The translations under genes and the position numbers were made by a program. Below are positions 29,324 through 37,718 of a stretch of DNA of 64,000 nt, piece by piece. Origin of the DNA: Ardenticatenaceae bacterium (GTDB lineage: Bacteria; Chloroflexota; Anaerolineae; Promineifilales; Promineifilaceae); the NCBI GenBank assembly GCA_020634375.1, contig JACKBX010000013.1, positions 40,060-104,059 of the forward strand, written 5' to 3'. Within the stretch, counting starts at the first letter, position 1. Each line of letters opens with the position of its first letter. The notes beneath the pieces were generated by a model. That model did no database searches and had not been told where the DNA came from. It saw only the letters and a list, made by a program, of their open reading frames with translations.

Positions 29324-31431
29324 AACGAGTTGATTTTTATCCTACACATAGACACGGTGATTTTTTACTGCGTGCAGGACGGCCGTATCCGTTCGGCGCG
29401 TCTTTTGTTCCGGGGGGTGTGAATTTTGCTATTTTCTCGCGTTACGCATCAGTTTGTGCCCTTGTGCTTTTCGAGAAAGGTGAACTTCAGCCACTGGTAG
29501 AAATCCCTTTCCCTACTGAGTTTCAGATTGGGCATGTCTTTGCCATGATTGTTTTCGATCTAGATTACGAAAACATCGAATATGGCTACCGTATGGATGG
29601 CTTATATCGCCCTCATGAAGGACACCATTTTAACCAGGAAACGATTTTATTAGACCCATATGCGCGTGCGGTGAACGGCCGTTCCCAATGGGCCGCACAA
29701 CCAACACCAAACAACCCCTACCCCCACCGTGCATTATTACCATACGATGATTTTGATTGGGTCGATGACCATCCCCTCGAAAAACCTCCTGAAGACCTAA
29801 TTGTCTACGAGATGCATGTGCGTGGGTTCACGCGCCATCCTTCAAGCGGAGCGAAGTACGCGGGTACCTTTGCTGCTATTCGGGAAAAGATCCCTTATTT
29901 GAAGGACTTGGGTGTTAACTGCATTGAACTCATGCCGATTTTTGAATTCGACGAACTTGAAAATAAATTCATTAGCCCACTCACTGGCGCTCCTCTTGTG
30001 CAGTATTGGGGGTATGACTCCATCAACTTTTTTGCACCCAAAGCCGGATATGCAGCCACAGGCCGTTATGGTATGCAAATGGATGAATTCAAAGCCCTGG
30101 TGAAGGAACTGCATAAGCATGATATTGAGGTGTTTCTGGATGTGGCCTTCAATCACACAGGAGAAGGTGGGGAAGACGGCCGTACCATTTCCTATCGTGG
30201 CATAGACAACAAAACTTACTACATGTTGCGCCCCGATGGCAGCTACCAAAACTTTAGCGGCTGTGGTAACACTATGAACTGTAATAACCCTGTTGTCCGC
30301 AATATGGTTTTGGACTGTTTGCGTTATTGGGTGGCAGAATATCACATTGATGGCTTTCGCTTTGACCTCGCCTCCATTTTGGGGCGCGACAGCGCGGGAC
30401 GACCTCTTGCTAACCCTCCCCTATTAGAAGCGATGGCCCACGATCCCGTCTTGGGCAAAACTAAACTTATTGCCGAAGCCTGGGATGCTGCTGGCCTTTA
30501 TCAAGTTGGCAGTTTTCCCGCATACGGCCGTTGGGGAGAGTGGAATGGCAAATACCGCGACTGCTTGCGGCGATTCCTAAAAGGAGACGAAGGGCAGGTA
30601 GCGGAAATCGCTCAACGCATACAAGGCTCACCTGACCTATATACGGGGCGCGGCACAACCGCTTCCATCAATTTCGTTACAGCTCACGACGGCTTCACAT
30701 TGGCCGACCTATTCTCCTACAACGAAAAGCATAATCTTGCCAATGGTGAAGACAACCACGACGGGCAAAACGACAATTACAGTTGGAACTGCGGTTGGGA
30801 AGGCTCGACCGATAACCCAGAAATTAATGCCTTGCGGCAGCGCATGATCAAAAATGCCATCGCCATTTTGCTGGTTAGCCAGGGCGTGCCCATGATTCTC
30901 ATGGGGGATGAAGTCGGTCACACAAAAAACGGCAACAACAACACCTACGGTCACGATAACGAACTCAACTGGTTTGATTGGACACGCTTAGAAAGCAATG
31001 CCGAGTTATACCGCTTCTTTAGAAATTGCATAACCTTCCGCAAGGTTCACACTGCCTTGCGAAATCAGGCTCATTTTCGTCATGAGGATTATGTAGGCAG
31101 TGGCTACCCAGATATTTCCTTTCACGGTGTAGAGGCATGGCAACCCGATTGGGCTTATCACAGCCACACACTTGCTTTTATGTTAGATGGCGAACATGCT
31201 CGGGGTGGGCTTGAACCGGATGATACAATATATGTAGCGATGAACATGCATTGGGAAGATCATCAGTTCTCGTTACCACGTCTGCCCGTGCATCAGAAGT
31301 GGCACACGTTTGTCAACACGAGCGTGCCCCATCCAAATGATATTTGCACACCAGACAAAGAACCTGTACTGGCTAATCAGAAACATCTACTCATTGCTGC
31401 GCGATCTGTGGTTATCCTCGTAGGCCGGTAA
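29320..31431 (+). CDS. glgX: Glycogen debranching enzyme (GlgX/isoamylase type, GH13)
   Basis: A 703-residue enzyme expected to cleave alpha-1,6 branches of glycogen or phosphorylase-limit dextrin. I chose the ATG at 29320, which overlaps the STAS stop; a TTG six bases upstream is less likely. An N-terminal CBM48-like region (GRPYPFGASFVPGGVNFAIFS) precedes the barrel. GH13 regions are visible: DVAFNHTGEG (I), GFRFDLAS with the nucleophile Asp (II, ~348), LIAEAWDAAG with the acid/base Glu (III, ~386) and VTAHDGFTLADLFSYN (IV, ~455). The length suits GlgX/TreX. Its position inside a partner-switching operon suggests that carbon-store use and the switch are co-expressed. No other glycogen gene is in the window. 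Confidence 0.93.
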   Translation: MKRVDFYPTHRHGDFLLRAGRPYPFGASFVPGGVNFAIFSRYASVCALVLFEKGELQPLVEIPFPTEFQIGHVFAMIVFDLDYENIEYGYRMDGLYRPHEGHHFNQETILLDPYARAVNGRSQWAAQPTPNNPYPHRALLPYDDFDWVDDHPLEKPPEDLIVYEMHVRGFTRHPSSGAKYAGTFAAIREKIPYLKDLGVNCIELMPIFEFDELENKFISPLTGAPLVQYWGYDSINFFAPKAGYAATGRYGMQMDEFKALVKELHKHDIEVFLDVAFNHTGEGGEDGRTISYRGIDNKTYYMLRPDGSYQNFSGCGNTMNCNNPVVRNMVLDCLRYWVAEYHIDGFRFDLASILGRDSAGRPLANPPLLEAMAHDPVLGKTKLIAEAWDAAGLYQVGSFPAYGRWGEWNGKYRDCLRRFLKGDEGQVAEIAQRIQGSPDLYTGRGTTASINFVTAHDGFTLADLFSYNEKHNLANGEDNHDGQNDNYSWNCGWEGSTDNPEINALRQRMIKNAIAILLVSQGVPMILMGDEVGHTKNGNNNTYGHDNELNWFDWTRLESNAELYRFFRNCITFRKVHTALRNQAHFRHEDYVGSGYPDISFHGVEAWQPDWAYHSHTLAFMLDGEHARGGLEPDDTIYVAMNMHWEDHQFSLPRLPVHQKWHTFVNTSVPHPNDICTPDKEPVLANQKHLLIAARSVVILVGR

Positions 31432-31452
31432 ATGAGAAGGAAGGATTGCAAG

Positions 31453-31878
31453 ATGAAACCGTTAACGATTCCCGGTAAATTGGAATCGCTGGATTCGGTA
31501 ACAAGTTATGTACTGCAAGCTGCGACACGTGCCGGTTTGGACTATCGGGCCAGTTATCGTCTGCGCCTGGCAGTGGATGAAATTACAACAAATATCATTT
31601 TGCATGGATTAGACGATGAGCAAGCGGCTGGAACGATTACGATGTCGGCCGAAATGGATGAAGCCTATCTGACCATTCACATTGAAGATACGGGTACAGG
31701 GTATAACCCTTATGAAGCTCTGCCCCCAGATAAGATGTGGGGACCAATAGAAACACGAAGATTGGGAGGATGGGGCATTTATTTAGCCATGTGGGGGGTT
31801 GATCAATATCATTATTCGCGGATACGGGAATGTAACCGCAGCACACTTAAGGTGCAACGGCCGTGTAAGTATCATTGA
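31453..31878 (+). CDS. Anti-sigma-type serine kinase (RsbW/SpoIIAB-like ATPase)
   Basis: A 141-residue GHKL ATPase of the HATPase_c_2 group. The ATG at 31453 has GGAAGGA eight bases upstream; the one at 31432 directly abuts the previous stop and has none. The N box (AVDEITTNIILHG), G1 (IEDTGTGYNP) and G2 (LGGWGIYL) are all present, so it should bind ATP. In the family it sequesters a sigma factor or other target and phosphorylates the STAS antagonist, here the product encoded two genes upstream. No sigma-factor gene is nearby, so the released target is unknown. Confidence 0.87.
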   Translation: MKPLTIPGKLESLDSVTSYVLQAATRAGLDYRASYRLRLAVDEITTNIILHGLDDEQAAGTITMSAEMDEAYLTIHIEDTGTGYNPYEALPPDKMWGPIETRRLGGWGIYLAMWGVDQYHYSRIRECNRSTLKVQRPCKYH

Positions 31879-31918
31879 AAGCGAGTCCTCATACCTTCTT
31901 TGAAAAGGTGTTTTAAGA

Positions 31919-33721
31919 ATGACAATGCACACAACCCACCTATTCGTTGTTGATCCCGATGAGGAGCGACTTACTAAACTGATAAAGTTGTTAGATGAAT
32001 GCGGCTATACAGCACAAACAACGGCCGTTCCTGAACACATCCTCTCCCTGCCAGAACCAAACACAATAGACATCGTTTTTCTCCACATCACAGAAGCAGC
32101 AGAAAATAATTTTGCACTACTGCGGCAATTCCAGGCTCATGCCGAGCTGCGCCACCTGCCCATCATCATTTACGGAATCAAAGATGACCTGATCGACATG
32201 GACCATGCCATTGCAGCCGGGGCGACAGATTATCTGACCTTACCCACAACGGCCGTTCTCCTCAAAACCCGCGTTCGTACCAGCTTAGAAAAGCGCCTCT
32301 TCGCCGAACAAGCCACCTGGTATCTGCGCGAATTCAACGAAATGGAAAAGCTGGCCGATGATCTGCGGCTAAAAATCTTACCGTTAGGCATTGCCCTTTC
32401 TACCGAGAAAAATTTCGATCATCTACTAGAACAAATCGTGATCGAAGCCATGACCATCTGCAATGCCGACATGGGCGCATTATATTTGCGCACAGAAGAT
32501 GACTATCTGCGTTCCGCCATCATGCGCACAAACTCGTTAAATTTATTCTACGGTGGCAGCACAGGCACAGAAGTCCCTGCCCTCCCCCTTCCCCTTTACA
32601 ACCAGGACGGTCAACCCAATCACAGCGACGCGATGACCTACGCCATTCTGGCCCATGAAACCGTCAACATTGCCAATATATATAATGTAGGGCGCTTCAA
32701 TTTTTCCAACACAAAAAAGTTTGATCAAACACACCAATATCGCACCGTATCTTGCCTCACCGTCCCCTTGTTGAATCACAGAGCAATTGGCGTATTACAA
32801 CTATGCAACACCCGTGACGAACAAGGCAGTTACGTGCCATTTCAAGCGTATCATCAACTTGTAGCTGAATCCCTGGCATCGCAGGCAACCGTCGTGCTGC
32901 ACAACCACATCCTCTCAAAACGACATGAGGAATTGCTGGGGTATCAACGAGAATTAGAAATTGCTCGCCGGTTGCAAGAAGGATTCTTGCCTAAAGAACT
33001 CCCTCAATTGCCCAATTGGGAATTGGCGGCACGACTGCAACCGGCACGCATTGTATCCGGTGATTTTTATGATGTCCTGACGCTGCCAGACGGCCGTATT
33101 GCCCTTGTGATAGCAGACGTATGTGACAAAGGAGTAGTAGCCGCCCTGTTCATGGCTCTGATACGCAGCCTACTGCGTGCCTATTTGCAGCAGTATTACT
33201 TCTTGCTAGAGCAATCCACGATAGGCTCCCCCCAACCCTTTCCAAACCCCGCCGCGGCACTCACCAATACAACCAGTTTAACGAACAGCTACATTGCACA
33301 GCAGCATAGTCAAAATCATATGTTTGCCACCCTGTTTTTTGGCATTCTTGATTTAGACAGCAGTTCATTAACCTATGTCAATGCCGGACACAACCCCCCC
33401 CTCCTCTTAAAATCAGACGGCCGTATCCTAACACTTGGTTCAACAGGCCCAGCCGTTGGGCTGCAAGCCGAAGCTCTCTACCACGCAAAAGCCCTGACTT
33501 TGGAGCCGGGTGATTTACTTTTTGCCTATACAGACGGCATCATTGATGCCCGCGACCCGGAAAAACGCTTTTTCACCCTGGAACGATTAAAAGGGCTGCT
33601 CAAAAATAATGGGGAACCTGTAGACGTGCTGCTCAACAACATCGAAACGGCCGTCCACAACTACATCGACGGCACAGGCCAATTTGATGACATCACCATG
33701 CTCGCCCTCAAACGCCAATAA
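31919..33721 (+). CDS. Degenerate receiver-GAF-SpoIIE serine phosphatase
   Basis: A 600-residue protein with three parts: a receiver-like domain (1-125), a GAF domain (~160-325) and a PP2C/SpoIIE phosphatase domain (~345-600). The phosphatase keeps its metal ligands (SGDFYD ~380, ADVCDKG ~400, and FDDITMLALK at the end). The receiver has the acidic pair (VDPDEE), but the phospho-acceptor Asp is replaced by His56 (IVFLHIT) and the conserved Lys by Leu108 (YLTLPT). It is therefore probably a pseudo-receiver that does not take a phosphoryl group in the normal way. The likely substrate is the phosphorylated STAS protein of this operon. The GAF domain suggests small-ligand or redox input. An AAGGTG site precedes the start. 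Confidence 0.9.
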   Translation: MTMHTTHLFVVDPDEERLTKLIKLLDECGYTAQTTAVPEHILSLPEPNTIDIVFLHITEAAENNFALLRQFQAHAELRHLPIIIYGIKDDLIDMDHAIAAGATDYLTLPTTAVLLKTRVRTSLEKRLFAEQATWYLREFNEMEKLADDLRLKILPLGIALSTEKNFDHLLEQIVIEAMTICNADMGALYLRTEDDYLRSAIMRTNSLNLFYGGSTGTEVPALPLPLYNQDGQPNHSDAMTYAILAHETVNIANIYNVGRFNFSNTKKFDQTHQYRTVSCLTVPLLNHRAIGVLQLCNTRDEQGSYVPFQAYHQLVAESLASQATVVLHNHILSKRHEELLGYQRELEIARRLQEGFLPKELPQLPNWELAARLQPARIVSGDFYDVLTLPDGRIALVIADVCDKGVVAALFMALIRSLLRAYLQQYYFLLEQSTIGSPQPFPNPAAALTNTTSLTNSYIAQQHSQNHMFATLFFGILDLDSSSLTYVNAGHNPPLLLKSDGRILTLGSTGPAVGLQAEALYHAKALTLEPGDLLFAYTDGIIDARDPEKRFFTLERLKGLLKNNGEPVDVLLNNIETAVHNYIDGTGQFDDITMLALKRQ

Positions 33722-33734
33722 CCAGCTCCCCATC

Positions 33735-34220
33735 TCAAATCGGAAAAATCAAACAAGTCGTCGTGCCGTGTGCGGCTAATTTCCCATCGCCATCGATTAA
33801 ATACCCTTCTGCCGTTGCCACACGCCGCCCTACGCTGATCACCTTCCCCTCTGCCCGCACCAACCCGGACTTTTCGGTTAACGGCCGTACAAAATTCACC
33901 TTAATCTCCACCGACGTATACCCCAGCCCTGCCGCCAGCGTCGTATGCACGGCGCAGGCCATCGCCGAATCCAACAACGTAGCGATATACCCCCCATGCA
34001 CCGTGCCCAACGGATTGTAATGGCGCAAATCCGGCGTACCTGCAAACACCACCCGCCCTTCTTCCACCTCCACCAGGCTAAAATCCAGCGTTTGCGCAAT
34101 GGGCGCTGGCGGGAAACGGCCGTCCAACAACCGCCGAAACACCTCAATCCCCGATAGCTCCCGCATCTCCGCCAACGGTATCAACTGAAAACCCTCTGCC
34201 ATTTTCACTGCAACCTCCAT
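33735..34220 (-). CDS. PaaI-type hotdog thioesterase
   Basis: A 161-residue single hotdog-fold protein with the PaaI/4HBT motif YNPLGTVHGGYIATLLDSAMACAVHT, in which the HGG stretch and following helix form the active site. Members hydrolyse acyl- or aryl-CoA thioesters; the substrate cannot be read. The start at 34220 has GGGGAGA eight bases upstream. It is convergent with the phosphatase gene, the stops being 13 bases apart, and divergent from the sugar permease operon with heptamer repeats between them. Confidence 0.88.
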   Translation of the reverse strand: MEVAVKMAEGFQLIPLAEMRELSGIEVFRRLLDGRFPPAPIAQTLDFSLVEVEEGRVVFAGTPDLRHYNPLGTVHGGYIATLLDSAMACAVHTTLAAGLGYTSVEIKVNFVRPLTEKSGLVRAEGKVISVGRRVATAEGYLIDGDGKLAAHGTTTCLIFPI

Positions 34221-34246
34221 CAAATTTCTCCCCACCATACCCCACC

Positions 34247-34295
34247 AATTCACAATTTACAATTGACAATTAACAATTGACCATTGACAATTCCC
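34247..34295. repeat. Seven tandem heptamers between divergent genes
   Basis: Seven consecutive 7-mers follow the consensus AATTGAC (AATTCAC, AATTTAC, AATTGAC, AATTAAC, AATTGAC, CATTGAC, AATTCCC). They end three bases before the permease ATG, where a ribosome-binding site would be expected; none is visible. They are part of the dispersed heptamer family. Confidence 0.8.
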
Positions 34296-34297
34296 CC

Positions 34298-35194
34298 ATG
34301 TTTTTCCGCTTCAACCATCAAACCCGCCTCAAACTACTTCTATTGCCTTACCTGCTTGGCATCCTCATCCTCGTCATCATTCCCGCCATTCTCTCCTTCT
34401 CACTCGCCTTCTTCCGCTACGATGCGCTCTCTCCTCCCCAATACATCGGCAATCTGAACTTTATCCTTGCCTACACCGACGAGCTTTTTGCCCTCAGCGT
34501 GCAGAATGCTGTTGCCCTGGTGCTGTTACCCGTGCCCCTGCGCGTGATGGGGGCGTTTTTATTGGCGAGATTGTTGCAGCGACACGGCCGTTTCCTCAAC
34601 ACATTCCGCGCCGCCATCTACCTGCCCAGCATCATCCCCACCGCCGCCTACGCCCTCGCCTGGCTGTGGATTCTCAACCCCCTTTTCGGCCCCGTCAACC
34701 TCATCCTCAAAGCTGTTGGCCTCAATGCCCCCGCCTGGTTCAGCGATCCCCAATGGGCTAAACCCGGCCTCATCCTCATGTCCCTCTGGCAAATCGGTGA
34801 GGGCTTCCTCGTCAGCCTCGCCGCTTTACAGGACATTCCCGCCAACCTGGAAGATGCCGCCGCGCTGGATGGCGCAACCCCGGCACAATTTCTACGCCAC
34901 GTCACCTTACCCATCATGGCCCCCATTCTGCTCCTCCTTAGCTTCCGCGACGCCGTCATCACCCTGCAAGATTCTTTTACCACCATCCTCATCACCACTG
35001 GCGGCGGCCCCTACTACACGACCTATACTTTGCCCCTTTTCATCTACGAACAGGGCTTCGACCTCCTCTCCTTTGGCACGGCCAGCGCGGCCCTGTGGGT
35101 GATGTACGCCCTCACCGGCCTCATCGTCCTCTTCCTCTACATCATCGCCCGCCAATGGAACATAGGAACCACCGATGAAACCTTCGTCATTTAA
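34298..35194 (+). CDS. Sugar ABC transporter permease, MalF/UgpA type
   Basis: A 298-residue inner-membrane permease with six hydrophobic segments. The coupling motif is LEDAAALDGATPAQFLRHVTLPIMAP, the EAA loop that contacts the ATPase. The ATG at 34298 is chosen; an upstream TTG frame would translate heptamer repeat sequence. Translation may be atypical because the expected ribosome-binding site is occupied by repeats. It pairs with the next permease and the binding lipoprotein two genes on. No ATPase gene is present, so a shared MsmK/UgpC-type ATPase encoded elsewhere is likely. Confidence 0.9.
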   Translation: MFFRFNHQTRLKLLLLPYLLGILILVIIPAILSFSLAFFRYDALSPPQYIGNLNFILAYTDELFALSVQNAVALVLLPVPLRVMGAFLLARLLQRHGRFLNTFRAAIYLPSIIPTAAYALAWLWILNPLFGPVNLILKAVGLNAPAWFSDPQWAKPGLILMSLWQIGEGFLVSLAALQDIPANLEDAAALDGATPAQFLRHVTLPIMAPILLLLSFRDAVITLQDSFTTILITTGGGPYYTTYTLPLFIYEQGFDLLSFGTASAALWVMYALTGLIVLFLYIIARQWNIGTTDETFVI

Positions 35195-36044
35195 TCAACC
35201 GCAAAGAACGCGAAGAGCGCAAAGAAAAAATGCCTCTTCCTTTACGCTCTTTGCGCCCTTTGCGGTTAAATCCCTCCGCCTCTTCACCGCCATCCTCTTT
35301 TTGCTGCCCGTCTTTTGGATGATCGCCGCCTCGCTGCACCCGCGTGGCGTGCCCCTGCCGCAAACCCTGCAATTACTGCCGCAGCAGCCAACTCTGGAAA
35401 ATTACGGCCGTATCTTCCACCTCATCCCCATCACCCGCTTCACCCTCAACTCGCTGATTGTGGTGGCAACGGCCGTTCCCCTCACCCTCATCACCAGCTC
35501 CTGGGCCGGATACAGCATGTCCCAACTACCGCGCCCCAGCCAGCGCCGCCTCATCCTCCTCTCCCTGGCCATCCTCATGGTTCCCGGCATCGCCCTTTGG
35601 TCAACCCGCTTCCTCATCTACAAACAACTCGGCTGGACAGGCTCCCTCATCGCCCTCATCGCCCCCGCCTTCATGGGCAGCAGCCCCTTCTACGTCCTCA
35701 TGTTCTACCGCGCCTTCCGCCGCATCCCCCACGCCATCTACGACGCCGCCCGCCTCGACGGCGCAGGCGTGCTGCAAACCTGGGCCGCCATCGCCCTGCC
35801 CATCGCCCGGCCAACGGCCGTTGGCGTCGCCCTCCTCTCCTTCATCCTCTACTGGGGCGACTTCACCAGCCCCCTCCTCTACCTCAGCTCCGAAAAATGG
35901 TACACCCTACCCATCGCCCTCCAGCTTTTACAGCAAATGGGGCGTTCCGACTGGCCCCTACTCATGGCCGCCGCAGTGATAGCAACGGCCGTGCCCACCC
36001 TCCTCTTCCTCCTCCTCCAACCCTACTTCCACAAACCGCAGTAA
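35175..36044 (+). CDS. Sugar ABC transporter permease, MalG/UgpE type, with repeat-derived N-terminus
   Basis: A 289-residue partner permease whose EAA loop reads IYDAARLDGAGVLQTWAAIALPIARP. The start overlaps the end of the previous gene by 20 bases. Residues ~7-33 are encoded by an intergenic-type inverted repeat (35197-35267). This gives a basic cytoplasmic tail (QRTRRAQRKN) before the first membrane helix. No start codon exists between the repeat and that helix, so the repeat must be translated if the gene is functional. Permeases of this family normally have short tails, so the extension is probably a recent insertion that is tolerated. Confidence 0.88.
   Translation: MKPSSFNQPQRTRRAQRKNASSFTLFAPFAVKSLRLFTAILFLLPVFWMIAASLHPRGVPLPQTLQLLPQQPTLENYGRIFHLIPITRFTLNSLIVVATAVPLTLITSSWAGYSMSQLPRPSQRRLILLSLAILMVPGIALWSTRFLIYKQLGWTGSLIALIAPAFMGSSPFYVLMFYRAFRRIPHAIYDAARLDGAGVLQTWAAIALPIARPTAVGVALLSFILYWGDFTSPLLYLSSEKWYTLPIALQLLQQMGRSDWPLLMAAAVIATAVPTLLFLLLQPYFHKPQ
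35197..35267. repeat. Inverted repeat inside the permease gene start
   Basis: AACCGCAAAG (35197-35206) pairs with CTTTGCGGTT (35258-35267), and inside it GCGCAAAGA pairs imperfectly with CTCTTTGCGC. It has the same style as the intergenic hairpins, but here it is translated. Confidence 0.7.
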
Positions 36045-36061
36045 CCCATGCCCAGAAGCCT

Positions 36062-36292
36062 CATCCACCTGGACAACAGCTTCATCCACCCGGATGAATA
36101 GCCCGTCCTTATAGATAAAGCCACAATCCATATAGACAAACTATTCATCCACCTGGATAAACACCCCATCCATCTGGCTGAAAAGTTTATCCTTATAGAC
36201 CAATCCGCCGTCCATATAGATAACCTATTCATCCACATAGCCCGGCATTCCGTCCACCTGGATGAGCGCTCCCTCCACACGACCAAACCAAC
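36062..36292. repeat. Array of eleven degenerate 21-bp direct repeats
   Basis: Units start at 36062, 36083, 36104 and then every 21 bases to 36272, without a single change in spacing. The consensus is close to CATCCACCTGGATAAACNNTT. The array fills the gap between the second permease and the binding protein. Read on the plus strand it encodes a heptapeptide pattern (FIHLDKx), but an in-frame TAG interrupts unit 2 and no start lies at the right place. The minus strand has an 87-codon frame with SRWMxxL repeats. I regard it as a non-coding tandem array; coding in either direction is possible but unsupported. Confidence 0.8.
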
Positions 36293-36353
36293 AACGCAAA
36301 CCCGGCAGGGGCGTGTATACTTGCCCCACTCGAATCAATCAAAAGGAGAGCTT

Positions 36354-37637
36354 ATGCACCGTCTCAAATTCATAATATTGCTCCCATTCCTCAGCATCCT
36401 GGCCGCCTGCAACAATCCAAAATCACAAACCATTTCCTTCATGATTTCCGGCGATCCTGCCGAACGACAAGCCTACCTCGATCTCGTCACTGCCTTTGAA
36501 GAAAGCCACCCCGACATTCACATCGACGTCACCCACATCCCCTCTGCCAGCGATTACCGCACCAAACTTGCCACCGACTTCGCCGCCGGAACACCCGCCG
36601 ATGTCACCCTCATGAACTACCGCCGCTTCGCCGCCTTCGCCGCTAACAATTTATTGCAGCCCATCGACCCCTATCTCCAAGACAGCAGCCTCATTCAGCC
36701 CGAAGACTTCTACCCCATCAGCATCGAAGCCTTCACCTGGCAAGGCGAGATTATGTGCCTGCCACAAAACATCTCCAGCCTGGTGGTCTATTACAACCAG
36801 GATTTATTTAACGCCGCCGGCCTGCCCTATCCGCCCGACCAATGGACTTGGGACAACTTTGTTGCTACAGCCAAAGCCCTCACCCAAGATACCAATGGCG
36901 ATGGCACAATTGACCAATACGGCCTCGGCGTTGACCCCTCGCTCTATCGCCTATCCGCCTTCATCTGGCAAAACGACGCCCCGATGGTGGATGATCCGCA
37001 AGACCCCACACGCCTCACTCTCACCCGCGTGCCCACCCTGGAAGCACTGCAATGGTTTGTGGACTTGCGGCAGGTACACGGCGTCGTGCCTGATCGTGTA
37101 GAAGAGGCCGCGCAGGACAGCGAAAGCCGCTTTGTCGCGGGCACAACGGCCATGTTTTTGGACAGCCGTCGCGGCACACCCACATACCGCGAAATTGAGA
37201 GCTTTGCCTGGGATGTGGCCCCGCTGCCGCAAGGCAAAGTGGCGGCGGGCATCCTGCACAGCGACGCTTACTGCCTCTCTGCGACCACCGAAAACAAAGA
37301 GGCGGCGTGGGCGTTTATTGAGTTCGCCAATTCGGTAGAAGGGCAGACGCTCATTGCCCAAAGCGGGCGCACCGTCCCCTCCCTGATCGCGGTGGCCGAA
37401 TCCAACGTCTTTTTGGACCCCACAAAGCCTCCTAGCCGCAGCCAGGTTTGGCTGGATACGGCCGTTACCTTACGTGCCGTCCCCGTCATCAGCACTTGGG
37501 AGGAGATTGAAAAGACCGCCAGCGCAGAAATCGAGCGGGCCTTCTACGGCGACATCACCGCTGCCGAGGCAGCGCAATTGGCCGACCAGCGTACAGAGGA
37601 GTATTTCTTGCTGGGTGTGAACGCAGCACGGCCGTAA
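36354..37637 (+). CDS. Sugar-binding lipoprotein, extracellular solute-binding family 1
   Basis: A 427-residue lipoprotein. The ATG at 36354 follows AGGAGAG by a few bases and gives a signal peptide ending in ILAAC (lipobox, Cys ~19). The mature part is a family-1 solute-binding protein (PADVTLMNYRRFAAFAANN, a Trp-containing WTWDNFVATAKALTQD, and an AWAFIEFANSVEGQ helix near the end). It captures a sugar or oligosaccharide for the two permeases upstream, the 21-bp array lying between them. ACGGCCGT occurs twice near its 3' end. Confidence 0.9.
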   Translation: MHRLKFIILLPFLSILAACNNPKSQTISFMISGDPAERQAYLDLVTAFEESHPDIHIDVTHIPSASDYRTKLATDFAAGTPADVTLMNYRRFAAFAANNLLQPIDPYLQDSSLIQPEDFYPISIEAFTWQGEIMCLPQNISSLVVYYNQDLFNAAGLPYPPDQWTWDNFVATAKALTQDTNGDGTIDQYGLGVDPSLYRLSAFIWQNDAPMVDDPQDPTRLTLTRVPTLEALQWFVDLRQVHGVVPDRVEEAAQDSESRFVAGTTAMFLDSRRGTPTYREIESFAWDVAPLPQGKVAAGILHSDAYCLSATTENKEAAWAFIEFANSVEGQTLIAQSGRTVPSLIAVAESNVFLDPTKPPSRSQVWLDTAVTLRAVPVISTWEEIEKTASAEIERAFYGDITAAEAAQLADQRTEEYFLLGVNAARP

Positions 37638-37641
37638 CCTA

Positions 37642-37650
37642 TGCTATAAT
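37642..37650 (+). promoter_or_regulatory. Extended -10 promoter for the PPK2 gene
   Basis: TGCTATAAT is a perfect extended -10, just after the binding-protein stop. A leader hairpin follows before the gene. Confidence 0.55.
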
Positions 37651-37668
37651 GTCCCCAAACATCATGCA

Positions 37669-37699
37669 GATTGGTTCAATCTTTCAGATTGAACCAATC
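37669..37699 (+). promoter_or_regulatory. Leader hairpin upstream of PPK2
   Basis: A perfect 14-bp stem (GATTGGTTCAATCT / AGATTGAACCAATC) with a TTC loop lies between the extended -10 and the GGAGGG ribosome-binding site. No U-tract follows, so it looks like a stabilising or regulatory leader rather than a terminator. Confidence 0.55.
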
Positions 37700-37718
37700 A
37701 TCTCAGCGGAGGGACACT

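Noticed and set aside
36023..36286. 87-codon minus-strand frame with seven-residue repeats
   Set aside because: It exists because the 21-bp array keeps any frame periodic; no ribosome-binding site, promoter or family supports it.
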